Assembly: GCF_014764385.1 (NCBI RefSeq)
Contig: NZ_CP061714.1
Coordinates: forward strand, 930,001 to 994,000
Source: Luteimonas sp. MC1825
GTDB lineage: Bacteria; Pseudomonadota; Gammaproteobacteria; Xanthomonadales; Xanthomonadaceae
Direction: 5' to 3'
Length of the DNA stretch: 64,000 nucleotides
Part shown: in pieces, positions 55,089 through 63,938 of the stretch
Layout: every line of letters begins with the position of its first letter
Position numbering within the stretch: the first letter of the stretch is position 1
The notes under the pieces: generated by a model
The model's input: only the letters and a program-made list of their open reading frames with translations
Databases searched by the model: none
Told to the model about the DNA's origin: nothing
Made by a program: the position numbers and the translations under genes

Positions 55089-56574
55089 GGTCGGACTCCT
55101 GGCGGGTGACGCGCATGGCTTCCTCGAGCGTGGTCTCGCCGCGCAGCACCGCGGCGCGCGCGGCGTCTCCAAGGCGGCCGGTGCTGGCGAACGCGGCCGC
55201 GGCCAGCGCGTCCTCGTCGGCCTCGGCGCCGATCAGCTGGCGCATGCGCTCGTCGACGGTGAGTGCTTCGTGGATGCCGATGCGTCCGGTATAGCCGGCG
55301 TGGCTGCACTGCGCGCAGCCGACCGCGCGGTATACCACCGCGCCGGTCGCGTCAGGCTGGCCCTGGGCGGCGAGCAGGCGCGCGGTCGCGGCATCGGCCA
55401 CCACGGGTTCGCGGCAGCGCCGGCACAGCCGGCGCAGCAGCCGCTGGGCCAGCACCAGGCGCAGGGTGGAGGCGAGCAGGAACGGCTCGATGCCCATGTC
55501 GCGCAGGCGGGTGACGGCACCAGGCGCGTCGTTGGTGTGCACCGTGGACAGCACCAGATGCCCGGTGAGGCTGGCCTGCACCGCGATCTGCGCGGTCTCC
55601 GGGTCGCGCACTTCGCCGACCATCACCACGTCCGGGTCCTGGCGCAGGATCGCGCGCAGGCCAGCGGCGAACGTCATGCCGACGCGGGCGTTGACCTGGG
55701 TCTGGCCGACGCCGTCGATGGCGTACTCGATCGGATCCTCGACGGTGAGGATGTTGCGCCGCCCGTCATTGAGCGTGGCCAGCGCCGCGTAGAGCGTGGT
55801 GGTCTTGCCGGCGCCGGTGGGGCCGGTGACCAGGATGATGCCGTTGGGCACGCGCAGCGCGCGCTGCAGCGCGTCCAGCACGTCCGGCTGCATGCCCAGC
55901 TCGGCGAGCGGCAGGCCGCCCTGGTCCTTGTCGAGGATGCGCATCACCACGCGTTCGCCGCCGCGCGCGGGCAGTGTGGACACGCGCACGTCCAGCGCCT
56001 TGCTGCCCATCGTCAGGCCGATGCGGCCGTCCTGCGGCACGCGCTTTTCGGCGATGTCCAGGCGCGCCATCACCTTGACCCGCGACACCAGCAGCGGCGC
56101 GATGCGCGCCGGCAGGCGCAGCGCCTCGCGCATCACGCCGTCGACGCGCATGCGCACCACCAGCGCGGACTCGAACGGTTCGACGTGCACGTCGGACGCG
56201 CCGCTGCGCGCGGCTTCGGCGATCAGGCCGTTGATCAGGCGGATCACCGGGGCGTCGTCCTGCGCTTCCAGCAGGTCGGCGCTCGCGGGGATGTCGTCGG
56301 CCAGCGCGTCGAGGTTGCCGGGCAGGTCGAGATCCCCGGCGCCCGCGGCCAGCGCGGCGTCGGCGTACAGCTCCGACAGCCGGCGGTCGAAGGCGGAGCG
56401 TGGCAGCAGCTCGACCTCGAGCGCGCGCCCGAGACTGCGGCGTGCTTCGAGCAGTGCAGCGGGATCGGCGTCGTCGCACAGGCCCACGCGCGCGGTCGCC
56501 TCGCCGATGCCGAGCAGCAGCACGCCGTGGCGCTTGGCGAAGGCATAGGTGAAGGCGGGCAGCGGCTCGCTCAT
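55075..56574 (-). CDS. gspE: Type II secretion ATPase GspE
   Basis: A cytoplasmic ATPase of 499 residues that powers pseudopilus assembly. The N1 domain (1-100) binds GspL. Walker A is GPTGAGKTTT near residue 253. The Asp box is VEDPIEYAIDGVGQTQ, and Walker B context is RAILRQDPDVVMVGEVRD. A C-terminal tetracysteine zinc motif is CRRCRE...CAQCSH. The ATG overlaps the gspD stop. Confidence 0.95.
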   Translation of the reverse strand: MSEPLPAFTYAFAKRHGVLLLGIGEATARVGLCDDADPAALLEARRSLGRALEVELLPRSAFDRRLSELYADAALAAGAGDLDLPGNLDALADDIPASADLLEAQDDAPVIRLINGLIAEAARSGASDVHVEPFESALVVRMRVDGVMREALRLPARIAPLLVSRVKVMARLDIAEKRVPQDGRIGLTMGSKALDVRVSTLPARGGERVVMRILDKDQGGLPLAELGMQPDVLDALQRALRVPNGIILVTGPTGAGKTTTLYAALATLNDGRRNILTVEDPIEYAIDGVGQTQVNARVGMTFAAGLRAILRQDPDVVMVGEVRDPETAQIAVQASLTGHLVLSTVHTNDAPGAVTRLRDMGIEPFLLASTLRLVLAQRLLRRLCRRCREPVVADAATARLLAAQGQPDATGAVVYRAVGCAQCSHAGYTGRIGIHEALTVDERMRQLIGAEADEDALAAAAFASTGRLGDAARAAVLRGETTLEEAMRVTRQESDHAGV

Positions 56575-58670
56575 CGCGCGGTGTCGGTCCCGGCGGGCAG
56601 TGGCGCGGCGTCCGTGGTCGGTGCCGGAGGCAGGGGCATCGCGCCAGGCGTGGCGGCGGGCGCCGGCATGGTCGGCGGCGTGGTGCGCAGGTAGTCGCGC
56701 ACCAGCGCTTCCAGTGCCGCCTCGCGCTCGCCGGAAACCGGCCCCTGGCTGCGCACCATGTAGTCGTAGCGCGGCGCGGTCATCGCCTGCGCCTCGCGCG
56801 CGCTGCGCACGATGGTCGGGCGGATGAAGATCATCAGGTTGGTCTTGTCGCTGGAGCGCGACTTGTGCCGGAACAGGTTGCCGATGATCGGGATGTCGCC
56901 GAGCAGCGGCACCTTGTCGACGGTGTTGCGGTCGCTCTGGTCGAGCAGTCCGCCGAGCGCGACGATCGCGCCGTCGTCCACCAGCACCCGCGTCTCGAGC
57001 TCGCGCTTGTTGAGCACCAGCTCCGAGAAGTCCTCGCTCACCGGCCCGGCGATCGAGGAGACCTCCTGGCGCAGGGTGAGGGTGATGCCGCCGCCGGCGT
57101 TGATCTGCGGCGTGACCTCGAGCTGGATGCCGACGTCCTGGCGCTGGATGGTGCGGAACGGGTTGCTGTTGCTGTCGCCCAGCACTTCGCCGGTGGTGGT
57201 GGGCACTTCCTGGCCGACCAGGATCCGCGCCTCCTCGTTGTCGAGGGTGAGGATGGACGGCGTCGACAGCAGGTTGGACGCCGTGTCGCTCTTCACCGCG
57301 TCGATGATCAGGCCGAAGGTGGCGTTGTCGTTGCCGCCGGCGATGCCGCCGAGGGCGCCGTTGAGGCCGAGCAACGACTGCACCGCGACGTTGCGCGCGA
57401 GGTCGAGCACGGAGTCCTCTTCGTCGCCGCCATTGTTGGCGTTGCGCGCGCGCTGCGCGGCCACGCCACCGGCGATCGGCATGATGCCCGGGTTCGCGCC
57501 GGGGAACTGGGTGGCGAGGAACGGAATGTTGCTGCCTTCCTTGCCGGCGATCAGCAGCTGCGCGCCGAGCCTGCGCGCGGCGTTGTCGGAGATCTCCACC
57601 ACGATCGCCTCCACCAGCACCTGTTCGCGGCGGGTGTCGAGCTGGGTGATGACCTCGGCCAGAAGGCGTTGGGTCTCGGGGTCGGCGTTGATGATCAGCG
57701 AGTTCGAGCCCGGGTAGCGCACGATCGTCGGGCGCTTGCCCTGGCTGCCGGTGATCACCGTGGCGGTGGCGGCGTCACCCGCCTGCGCCGGCGCCGCGAC
57801 GGCGGTGCCGTCCCCACCATCTGTGGCCTGGCCGACGAGCTGCTGCAGCACCGGCAGCAGCTGTTCGGCGCTGGCGTGCTGCAGCTTGACCACGCGCACG
57901 TTGCCGGTGCGCTCGGCGCGGCGGTCGAGCTCGAGGATGGTCTGCACCACGCGCTGCACCACGCGTGGATCGCCGCGCACCACGATCGAGTTGCTGCCCT
58001 CCACCGGCAGGATCGACAGCTGGCCGTTGCGCGCTTCACCGCCGCTGGCGAACAGGCCGCCGACGGTGGCGGCGACCTCGCGCGCGGAGCTGTTGCGCAG
58101 GGTGATGGTGTCGATGCTGGCGGTGTCGCTGTCGATCTGTGCCACCAGGCCGCGGATGCGGCGCACGTTGTCGGCGTAGTCGGCGACCAGCAGCGCGTTG
58201 CCCTGCGGCGTGGGCACCACCACGCCGCCGCGGCCGACCAGTGGTTTCAGTGTCTCCGCGGCGATGCGCGCATCCACCATCGCCAGCGGCAGGACCTGGG
58301 TGGTGAACGCGGAGCCACCCGAGCCCCCGCCGGGCTGCTGCGCGGCGATGTCGTCGGGCACCACGCGGTAGGCGCCGCTGCCGGCCGGTACCGCCAGCAG
58401 GCCGTTGGCGCGGAGCACCGCCAGCAGCACGCCGAGCAGTTCGGCCTCGTCCATGGCGCGGTCGCGGGTGACGCTGACGCTGCCCTGCACGCGCGGGTCG
58501 ATGATGAAGGTGGTACCGGTGGCGCGTGCCACGTCCTGGATGAAAGCGCGGATGTCGGCGTCCTGCGCGGTCACGGCGGCGCCGGCGGCGGACGCCTGCG
58601 CTAGTGCGACGGTCGGCGACGGCAGCGCGAGCGCGATGACGAGGGCGGTGGCGAGGAGTCGCTGTTTCAA
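56571..58670 (-). CDS. gspD: Type II secretion secretin GspD
   Basis: An outer-membrane channel of 699 residues. The signal peptide ends at about residue 26. N0-N3 domains have VARATGTTFIIDPRVQG and NALLVADYADNVRRI. The secretin core has VGQEVPTTTGEV, VTPQINAGGGITLTLRQEVSSI and VDDGAIVALGGLLDQS, then KVPLLGDIPIIGNLFR. A Pro/Ala-rich tail ends the protein. The start is TTG 58670 (KQRLLATA), because no ATG or GTG precedes the signal peptide; it overlaps the gspC stop. No pilotin gene is recognised. Confidence 0.94.
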   Translation of the reverse strand: MKQRLLATALVIALALPSPTVALAQASAAGAAVTAQDADIRAFIQDVARATGTTFIIDPRVQGSVSVTRDRAMDEAELLGVLLAVLRANGLLAVPAGSGAYRVVPDDIAAQQPGGGSGGSAFTTQVLPLAMVDARIAAETLKPLVGRGGVVVPTPQGNALLVADYADNVRRIRGLVAQIDSDTASIDTITLRNSSAREVAATVGGLFASGGEARNGQLSILPVEGSNSIVVRGDPRVVQRVVQTILELDRRAERTGNVRVVKLQHASAEQLLPVLQQLVGQATDGGDGTAVAAPAQAGDAATATVITGSQGKRPTIVRYPGSNSLIINADPETQRLLAEVITQLDTRREQVLVEAIVVEISDNAARRLGAQLLIAGKEGSNIPFLATQFPGANPGIMPIAGGVAAQRARNANNGGDEEDSVLDLARNVAVQSLLGLNGALGGIAGGNDNATFGLIIDAVKSDTASNLLSTPSILTLDNEEARILVGQEVPTTTGEVLGDSNSNPFRTIQRQDVGIQLEVTPQINAGGGITLTLRQEVSSIAGPVSEDFSELVLNKRELETRVLVDDGAIVALGGLLDQSDRNTVDKVPLLGDIPIIGNLFRHKSRSSDKTNLMIFIRPTIVRSAREAQAMTAPRYDYMVRSQGPVSGEREAALEALVRDYLRTTPPTMPAPAATPGAMPLPPAPTTDAAPLPAGTDTAR

Positions 58671-59509
58671 GGGGTGTCTGCCTGCAGGGTCGTGGTGTGC
58701 GTCGTTCCGTCGCGCGCGTAGGTGAGGGTGATCGTGCGGCTGCCCGCGAGTTCCGCGGGCAGCGCGGCGTACCGCTCGGGGGTGAGCGCCTGGCCATTGA
58801 CCGACAACAGCACGTCGCCGGCCTGGAGGCCGGCCTGGCGCAGGACCGCACCGTCGCCGCGCGGGATCACGCTGTAGCCGGCGGGCTGGCCGTCGTTGGC
58901 CTGGACGGGGCGAAGTCCCGCCTGCGCGAGCAGTTGCGCGGGATCGACGTTGGCCGCGCCGCCGGTGGGGGCGGGTGCGCGCGCTGCCGGCAAGGCCGCC
59001 GGCGCCTGGCGTGACGCGGCCGAGGGCGTGCCGCCTGCCGGCGCGGCGAAGCGCAATTCGCTGCGGGTGCCGGACGCCGCCAACGTCACATGGCCATGTG
59101 CGACCGCGACGAGCACGACGCCGGGCGCGACTTCGTCGCCGACCACGAAGGCCTGCTGCCGCCCGTCCTTGCCGGCGATGATCGCCGCGCCGGCACCGGC
59201 ATCCATCGCTGGACGCGCAGCGTGCAGACGCAGACCGGAGCTGTCGGCCGACGCATGCACGGTGGCGGTTGCAGGGTGGAAGGCGTCGAGGGCAAGGCGT
59301 TCGGGGCGCGCCGCGGCGATCGAGGCGCGCGGCAACGTCGGCGCCGCGCCAACGGGTGCAGGTGGCACCAGCAGCAGCCAGGCCAGGCGGGCGGCCTGCA
59401 CGGCCAGCAACGCGATGACGGCGGCCGTGGCCACGCGGCGCAGGAGCCCCGCATCGCGGGCGCGGGCGAGCAGTGCGTGCGGGGCTTGGAGGGCGAACGA
59501 CGTGGCCAA
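58667..59509 (-). CDS. gspC: Type II secretion protein GspC (PDZ type)
   Basis: A protein of 280 residues that bridges the inner-membrane platform and the secretin. One membrane helix lies at about 26-48. The HR domain follows, with DGRQQAFVVGDEVAPGVVLVAV. A Pro/Ala linker leads to a C-terminal PDZ domain with YSVIPRGDGAVLRQAGLQAGDVLLSVNG. The start is TTG 59509, leaving a 25-residue cytoplasmic N-terminus of normal size; GTG at residue 26 would remove it. It is the first gene of the operon. Confidence 0.9.
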   Translation of the reverse strand: MATSFALQAPHALLARARDAGLLRRVATAAVIALLAVQAARLAWLLLVPPAPVGAAPTLPRASIAAARPERLALDAFHPATATVHASADSSGLRLHAARPAMDAGAGAAIIAGKDGRQQAFVVGDEVAPGVVLVAVAHGHVTLAASGTRSELRFAAPAGGTPSAASRQAPAALPAARAPAPTGGAANVDPAQLLAQAGLRPVQANDGQPAGYSVIPRGDGAVLRQAGLQAGDVLLSVNGQALTPERYAALPAELAGSRTITLTYARDGTTHTTTLQADTP

Positions 59510-59578
59510 TGACGGACTCGGCGGCGCGGCGGATCCGCGCGGTGGTCAGATCATGCGAACGTTTGGTGACAATCCGGT

Positions 59579-59588
59579 GTCAATTGAC
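59579..59588. promoter_or_regulatory. Candidate operator/-35 region upstream of gspC
   Basis: GTCAATTGAC is a perfect 10-bp palindrome, flanked by TGACA-ATCCGG-TGTCA (59567-59582). On the minus strand it contains TTGACA, a perfect -35 hexamer about 75 bp before gspC, though no good -10 box is visible at 17 bp. This is the only obvious regulatory landmark in the 157-bp gap. Confidence 0.35.
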
Positions 59589-59618
59589 ATGAAACCGTCG
59601 CAAGACTGCAGGGAACGC

Positions 59619-59647
59619 AAAAGGGCGGGACCTCGCGGCCCCGCCCC
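59619..59647 (-). terminator. Intrinsic terminator of the TonB-receptor gene
   Basis: On the minus strand GGGCGGG-GCCGCGAGGT-CCCGCCC is a perfect 7-bp stem, directly followed by TTTTGCG. It lies 20 bp after the receptor stop codon and insulates the T2SS operon from upstream transcription. Confidence 0.75.
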
Positions 59648-59666
59648 CTGTCGGACGGTGGCGTGC

Positions 59667-62372
59667 TCAGAATTCCGCGGACAGGCTCAGCGAATACGTC
59701 ACGCCCGGGTCGTAGCGCAGCACGTGCACCTTCTGCCCGCCGCGCTCCTGGTATTCGTCGAACTCGGTGTCGAGGATGTTGCGCGCGGCAAAACCCAGGG
59801 TCATCGCGGTGTCGCCGAGGTTGAAGCCCTTGCGCAGCACGAAGTCGAGCGTGGTGCCCGGCTCCTGCATGTAATCGGGCTGGCCGGGGCGGCCGCGTGC
59901 GGAGACGCGCTCGCTGACATGGTTCGCGATCAGCGTCGCCTGCAGGCCGGTGGCCTCGTTCTCCACGCCGAACTGCAGGTTGGCGATGTGCTCGGACTGG
60001 CCCTGCATGTCGCTGCCGTCGCGCACGAACAGCCGCGCGTCCACCGGCGCGGGGTAGCCGAAGGGCTGCACCGTGTCGCCTTCGTCGGCATTCACCTCGG
60101 ACTGCGACCAGGTGTAGTTGGTCGCCAGGTACAGCCGGTTTGCGCCCCACCAGTCGGCGGCGAACACATCGTCGAAGTACTTCTTGAACTCCACTTCGGC
60201 ACCATAGACCGTGGCTTCCGGTGCGTTGAGGAAGCTCTGGAAGATGGTGCCGCCGCCGCCGACGTTGATGTTGGTCTCGATCGGCTTGTCGATGGTCTTG
60301 TGGAACGCGCCGACCGTGAAGTATTCGCCCGAGCCGAAGAACCACTCGTGGCGGACGTCGAAGTTGGTGAGCTCGCTGTCCACCAGGTACGGGTTGCCGT
60401 AGAACTGGCGGAAGCTGTCGGGATCGCTGTACTGCTGCGGTGCCATCTCGCGGAACTGCGGGCGGGCGATGGTGCGCGAGGCACCGAAGCGCAGCTGGCG
60501 GTTGTCGGCGATGTTCCAGGTCAGGGTCAGCGCCGGCAGGAAGTAATCGTTCTCCAGCGGCGCCGGGGCGGCCTGGGCGATGCCGGTGATGACGTCGTAC
60601 GGGGTCACCGACTGGGTCGCGTCCTCGTAGCGCACGCCCACGGTGGCGCGCAGGTTGGCGGTGATCTCGCCTTCCGCCTGCAGGTACAGCGCCTTGACCT
60701 CGAGCGCGGCGTCATAGGACGAGGCACCGAACCCGCCGGTGGTCTCGCGCAGCCGCAGCAGGTCCTGGCTGAGGTTGTAGTCCGAGAACAGGTAGTCCGG
60801 CCGCTGGTAGCGGTTGTGGAAGGGCAGGGCGCCGTCGAGCGCGAGGAACTTGAACTCGCGGGCCCACGCATTGCGCTCGTTGTCCATGTACGCGCCGCCG
60901 AAACCGAGCGTCAGGTCGCGCTCGACCGGCACCCGCCAGGTGACGTCGAGGCCGGCGCTGTCCACGGTATCCTCGACCGCGCTGAAGCGGGTGTAGTTCT
61001 GCACGCGCGAGGCGTCGTGGCTCCAGTAGCCGTCGACGTTCTCGTAGCGGATGCCCTTTTCGTAGGGCATGTCGCGGGTGGCGCGCGCGGTGGCGGCGCG
61101 CCATTCGATCTTCAGGTCGTCGTATTCGCCGAAGGCGTGGCTGCCGGTGAGCTGGTGGTTGATCAGCTCGCGCTCGAACCACTCGGTGTAGTCGTCGCGC
61201 GCCTCGAAGCCGGCGAGGTTGTCCACGCCGGAGCGGCTGCGCGCCTCCTTGATGGTGTCGTGCACGTACAGGGTGGTCAGGCCGAGCTTGTTGCCGCCCC
61301 ACTCGTAGCCGGCACCGAGCAGCACATTGGTGCGTGCGTTGTTCTGGGTGGAGAGGAAATCGTAGTCGGAGTCGTATTCGACGACATCGTTGACGAACAC
61401 GCCCTGCTGCTGGTCGCCGAAGCGGGTGCGCCAGGTGTTCTCGAATCCGGCCACGGCGATGAAGCCGATGCGCGCGTCCTCGCCCATCTCGGCCGTGTAG
61501 CCGGCGCTGGCGCCGACGTTGCCGTCCGGGTTGATGCTGTCGTTTTCCTGCAGCAGGTTCAGGTTGGCGTTCTGGAAGCTGCGGCCGATGCGGCGGATGT
61601 CTTCGCGGCTGAAGTCGCCGCCCAGGTCGACGCGCTGGCCGGTGGCGATCGCGTCCTGGAGCGCGCGCGGCATCTTGCGGGTGCCGTCGTCGTAGCCCGA
61701 CCAGTCATCCTCGGAGCCGTAATAGGTCAGGCCCTTCTCGCCGGTGGTGACGCTGTTGCCGCCGCCGCCGACGCTCAGTTTGAAGAACGGCGCGTCGGGA
61801 ATGGTCAGCGACTGCAGGTCGATGATGCCGCCGCCGAACTCGCCGGGGTACTTTGCCGAGTAGGTCTTCTGCACGGTCATGCCCTGCAGCACCTCGGCCG
61901 GGAACAGGTCCAGCGGCACCACGCGCTGCATCGGCTCGGGGCTGGGCAGGGGCGAGCCGTTCAGCAGCGCAGACGAGTAGCGTTCGCCGAGTCCACGCAC
62001 GTAGACGAACTTGTCGTCGACGATGCTCACGCCCGAAACCCGCGACAGTGCCGCGGCGGCGTCGCCGTCACCGGTGCGCTCGAAGTCCTCGCGGGTGATG
62101 AACGAGGCGACTTCGGCGGTCTGCAGCATCGGTTCGGGAATGTATTCGCCACGCACCTCGACCGCGTCGAGCTGGGCTGGCGTGGAGGCCGCCTGCGCGG
62201 CGGCGTCCTGCGTGCCGGCCGCCTGCGCGAGCGTGGCCTGCACGATGGTGGCCTGCGCCGGAATGGCGGCGTCACCGCGTGGCGAGGCGGGCTGCTGGGC
62301 CCACGCGACCTGGCAGGCGAGCAGGGTGGTGATCGCGACGGACAGGCCGCTGCGTGACGGAGTGCGTTTCAT
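59667..62372 (-). CDS. TonB-dependent receptor, outer membrane
   Basis: A receptor of 901 residues. The signal peptide (about 1-25, ending AWAQ) is followed by a long Ala/Gln-rich spacer (about 26-65) and a TonB-box-like LDAVEVRGEY. The plug has VYVRGLGERYSSALLNGSPL and MTVQKTYSAKYPGEFGGGII. The barrel's final strand is VTYSLSLSAEF with terminal Phe. The sequence belongs to the large receptors common in Xanthomonadaceae and Caulobacter that are often of unknown substrate. The upstream lipoprotein gene suggests a two-part uptake system. Confidence 0.9.
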   Translation of the reverse strand: MKRTPSRSGLSVAITTLLACQVAWAQQPASPRGDAAIPAQATIVQATLAQAAGTQDAAAQAASTPAQLDAVEVRGEYIPEPMLQTAEVASFITREDFERTGDGDAAAALSRVSGVSIVDDKFVYVRGLGERYSSALLNGSPLPSPEPMQRVVPLDLFPAEVLQGMTVQKTYSAKYPGEFGGGIIDLQSLTIPDAPFFKLSVGGGGNSVTTGEKGLTYYGSEDDWSGYDDGTRKMPRALQDAIATGQRVDLGGDFSREDIRRIGRSFQNANLNLLQENDSINPDGNVGASAGYTAEMGEDARIGFIAVAGFENTWRTRFGDQQQGVFVNDVVEYDSDYDFLSTQNNARTNVLLGAGYEWGGNKLGLTTLYVHDTIKEARSRSGVDNLAGFEARDDYTEWFERELINHQLTGSHAFGEYDDLKIEWRAATARATRDMPYEKGIRYENVDGYWSHDASRVQNYTRFSAVEDTVDSAGLDVTWRVPVERDLTLGFGGAYMDNERNAWAREFKFLALDGALPFHNRYQRPDYLFSDYNLSQDLLRLRETTGGFGASSYDAALEVKALYLQAEGEITANLRATVGVRYEDATQSVTPYDVITGIAQAAPAPLENDYFLPALTLTWNIADNRQLRFGASRTIARPQFREMAPQQYSDPDSFRQFYGNPYLVDSELTNFDVRHEWFFGSGEYFTVGAFHKTIDKPIETNINVGGGGTIFQSFLNAPEATVYGAEVEFKKYFDDVFAADWWGANRLYLATNYTWSQSEVNADEGDTVQPFGYPAPVDARLFVRDGSDMQGQSEHIANLQFGVENEATGLQATLIANHVSERVSARGRPGQPDYMQEPGTTLDFVLRKGFNLGDTAMTLGFAARNILDTEFDEYQERGGQKVHVLRYDPGVTYSLSLSAEF

Positions 62373-62417
62373 GTAGTGACCTTCGCTGTGCGTTGCCGGT
62401 TGCGGCCTGGATGGAAC

Positions 62418-62444
62418 GCGGGGCGGCCGTCATGGCCGCCCCGC
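62418..62444 (-). terminator. Strong hairpin between lipoprotein and receptor genes
   Basis: GCGGGGCGGCC pairs exactly with GGCCGCCCCGC around a 5-nt loop (11-bp perfect stem), 31 bp after the lipoprotein stop. No U-tract follows, so it may be a partial terminator or an RNase barrier that sets different levels of the two proteins. Confidence 0.5.
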
Positions 62445-62474
62445 GCCGAAGTGATGCCGTGTCGCATCAGTCCG

Positions 62475-63938
62475 TCAGCAGGACGTGTCGGCCGTCAGGC
62501 CGCAGGTCCAGCCCTGCCACCAGGTGTCGCCGGCGTTGCGCACGCCGCCGATGTAATCGACCTGCTGGAAATGGCTGTCGACCGAAGTCAGGCCCTGGAA
62601 TGCCGCGACCGCGCTTTCGTTGGCGCCGTTGACGAACACGTTGGCCAGGGTCGAGGTGCCGACCGAGTTGCCGGTGCCGGAGGTGAACGCCGCCTCGGCG
62701 CGCGCGTCGGCGAACGGGGTGGGGCAGGAGAAGAACACCGAGCCGAACGTGCCGGTGGTGTTTTCGTCGGAGATGCTCAGGCACTGCAGGGCGGCGCCGG
62801 TGCCGCCGGCGGGGCGGGTGACCACGGTGTTGTAGAACGCAGCCTGCGTGCCCTGGTTGAGGGTGATCGCGGCACCGCCGCCGGCGCGGCCGACGTAGGT
62901 GAAGTTGGCCACCTTCGGGTTCGAGTAGGGCTCGCGACGGATGCTCGACCACTCGTTCATGCGGTCGCCGCCGGTGGCGCGCTGGATGACGATGCCGTAC
63001 TGCAGCGCGCCGTTCCAGCCGGTGTCGGTGTCGAGGCTGTCGTCGTCGGCGCCGGTGACCACGATGTAGCGGCCGTTCACCGTGCCGCCGAACCATTCGA
63101 TGCCGTCATCGGAGCTGTTGTGCACCTGCACGTACTCGAACACCGTGCCGTCGCCGACGCCACCGAGGGTAATGCCGTTGAGCTCGTTGTTGGGCGTGAC
63201 CTCGAAGCCGGAATGCTTGACGCGCAGGTACTTGACGATGCCGCTGTTGTCGCGCGGCGCGTTGCCGCCGTAGAAGCCGTCGGTGCCCTCGATGGTCGCC
63301 TGGCATTCCGGCGTGCCGGAGACCGTCGTGCCCGGGCAGGCGTTGATCGGCGCGCGGCCGAGCAGCACCAGGCCGCCCCACAGGCCGATCGAGTTGGCGT
63401 TGGTCTGGCCCTCGATGTCGGCGCGTGCAGTGAGGGTGATCGGCTTGGTGGCCGTGCCCTGGGCGTAGATCTGCGAGCCGCGGTTGACGACCAGCAGGTC
63501 GGCGCCGGCGGAGCCGTACAGGGTCACGCCAGGCTCGATGGTCAGCACGCCTTCCTGGGCGCCGGCGGCTTCGTTGTTGATGTCGCCGCCCTGGTCGTCG
63601 CCGACCGCGACGCGGCCGCTGATGGCGTAGACGGTACCGTCGCGCTCCGGGACCAGCAGGTTGCCGACGATGCGCTCGGGCAGGCGGCAGGCGCGCAGCG
63701 AGCCCTCGGCGACGGTGCCGATGTTGGTGAAGCCGGTCGGGCAGTCCGCGGCGGGGCCACCGGTGGGCGGCGGCGGCGGAGGCGTGGTCGGCGGCGGCGG
63801 CGGGGCAGTCGGCGGCGGCGGCGGGAATGCGCCCTCACCCGGTGACGCGACGCGGTCGGCACCGCCTCCGCAGGCGCTGAGCGCGAGCACTGCGCCGAAA
63901 GTCGTGAGTAGGGCCTTGGACGTGTGGCGCATGGACAT
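62475..63938 (-). CDS. Proline-rich lipoprotein with beta-helix-like domain
   Basis: A protein of 487 residues. A signal peptide with lipobox ALSAC (Cys near residue 23) is followed by a Pro-rich linker (about 38-60). The rest is rich in short strands and Gly/Asn turns (VLTIEPGVTLYGSAGADLLVVNRG, GLWGGLVLLGRAPI, IVKYLRVKHSGFE), as in a right-handed parallel beta-helix. Cysteines occur in pairs (C-PGTTVSGTPE-C) and at the C-terminus (DTSC). I recognise it as a family often found next to TonB receptors, but the ligand is unknown. ATG 63938 has GGAGAG 7 nt upstream. Confidence 0.8.
   Translation of the reverse strand: MSMRHTSKALLTTFGAVLALSACGGGADRVASPGEGAFPPPPPTAPPPPPTTPPPPPPTGGPAADCPTGFTNIGTVAEGSLRACRLPERIVGNLLVPERDGTVYAISGRVAVGDDQGGDINNEAAGAQEGVLTIEPGVTLYGSAGADLLVVNRGSQIYAQGTATKPITLTARADIEGQTNANSIGLWGGLVLLGRAPINACPGTTVSGTPECQATIEGTDGFYGGNAPRDNSGIVKYLRVKHSGFEVTPNNELNGITLGGVGDGTVFEYVQVHNSSDDGIEWFGGTVNGRYIVVTGADDDSLDTDTGWNGALQYGIVIQRATGGDRMNEWSSIRREPYSNPKVANFTYVGRAGGGAAITLNQGTQAAFYNTVVTRPAGGTGAALQCLSISDENTTGTFGSVFFSCPTPFADARAEAAFTSGTGNSVGTSTLANVFVNGANESAVAAFQGLTSVDSHFQQVDYIGGVRNAGDTWWQGWTCGLTADTSC
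63764..63825 (-). repeat. GGC/CCG low-complexity repeat encoding poly-proline
   Basis: Repeated CGGCGG units encode three PPPPP-type blocks separated by T/A residues in the lipoprotein linker. It is in frame and likely to vary in length by slippage, which would change the distance of the beta-helix domain from the membrane. Confidence 0.75.

Noticed and set aside
63764..63825. GC-rich triplet repeat as a possible non-coding microsatellite
   Set aside because: It is in frame inside the lipoprotein gene and codes for a poly-proline stalk, so it is annotated as part of that protein.
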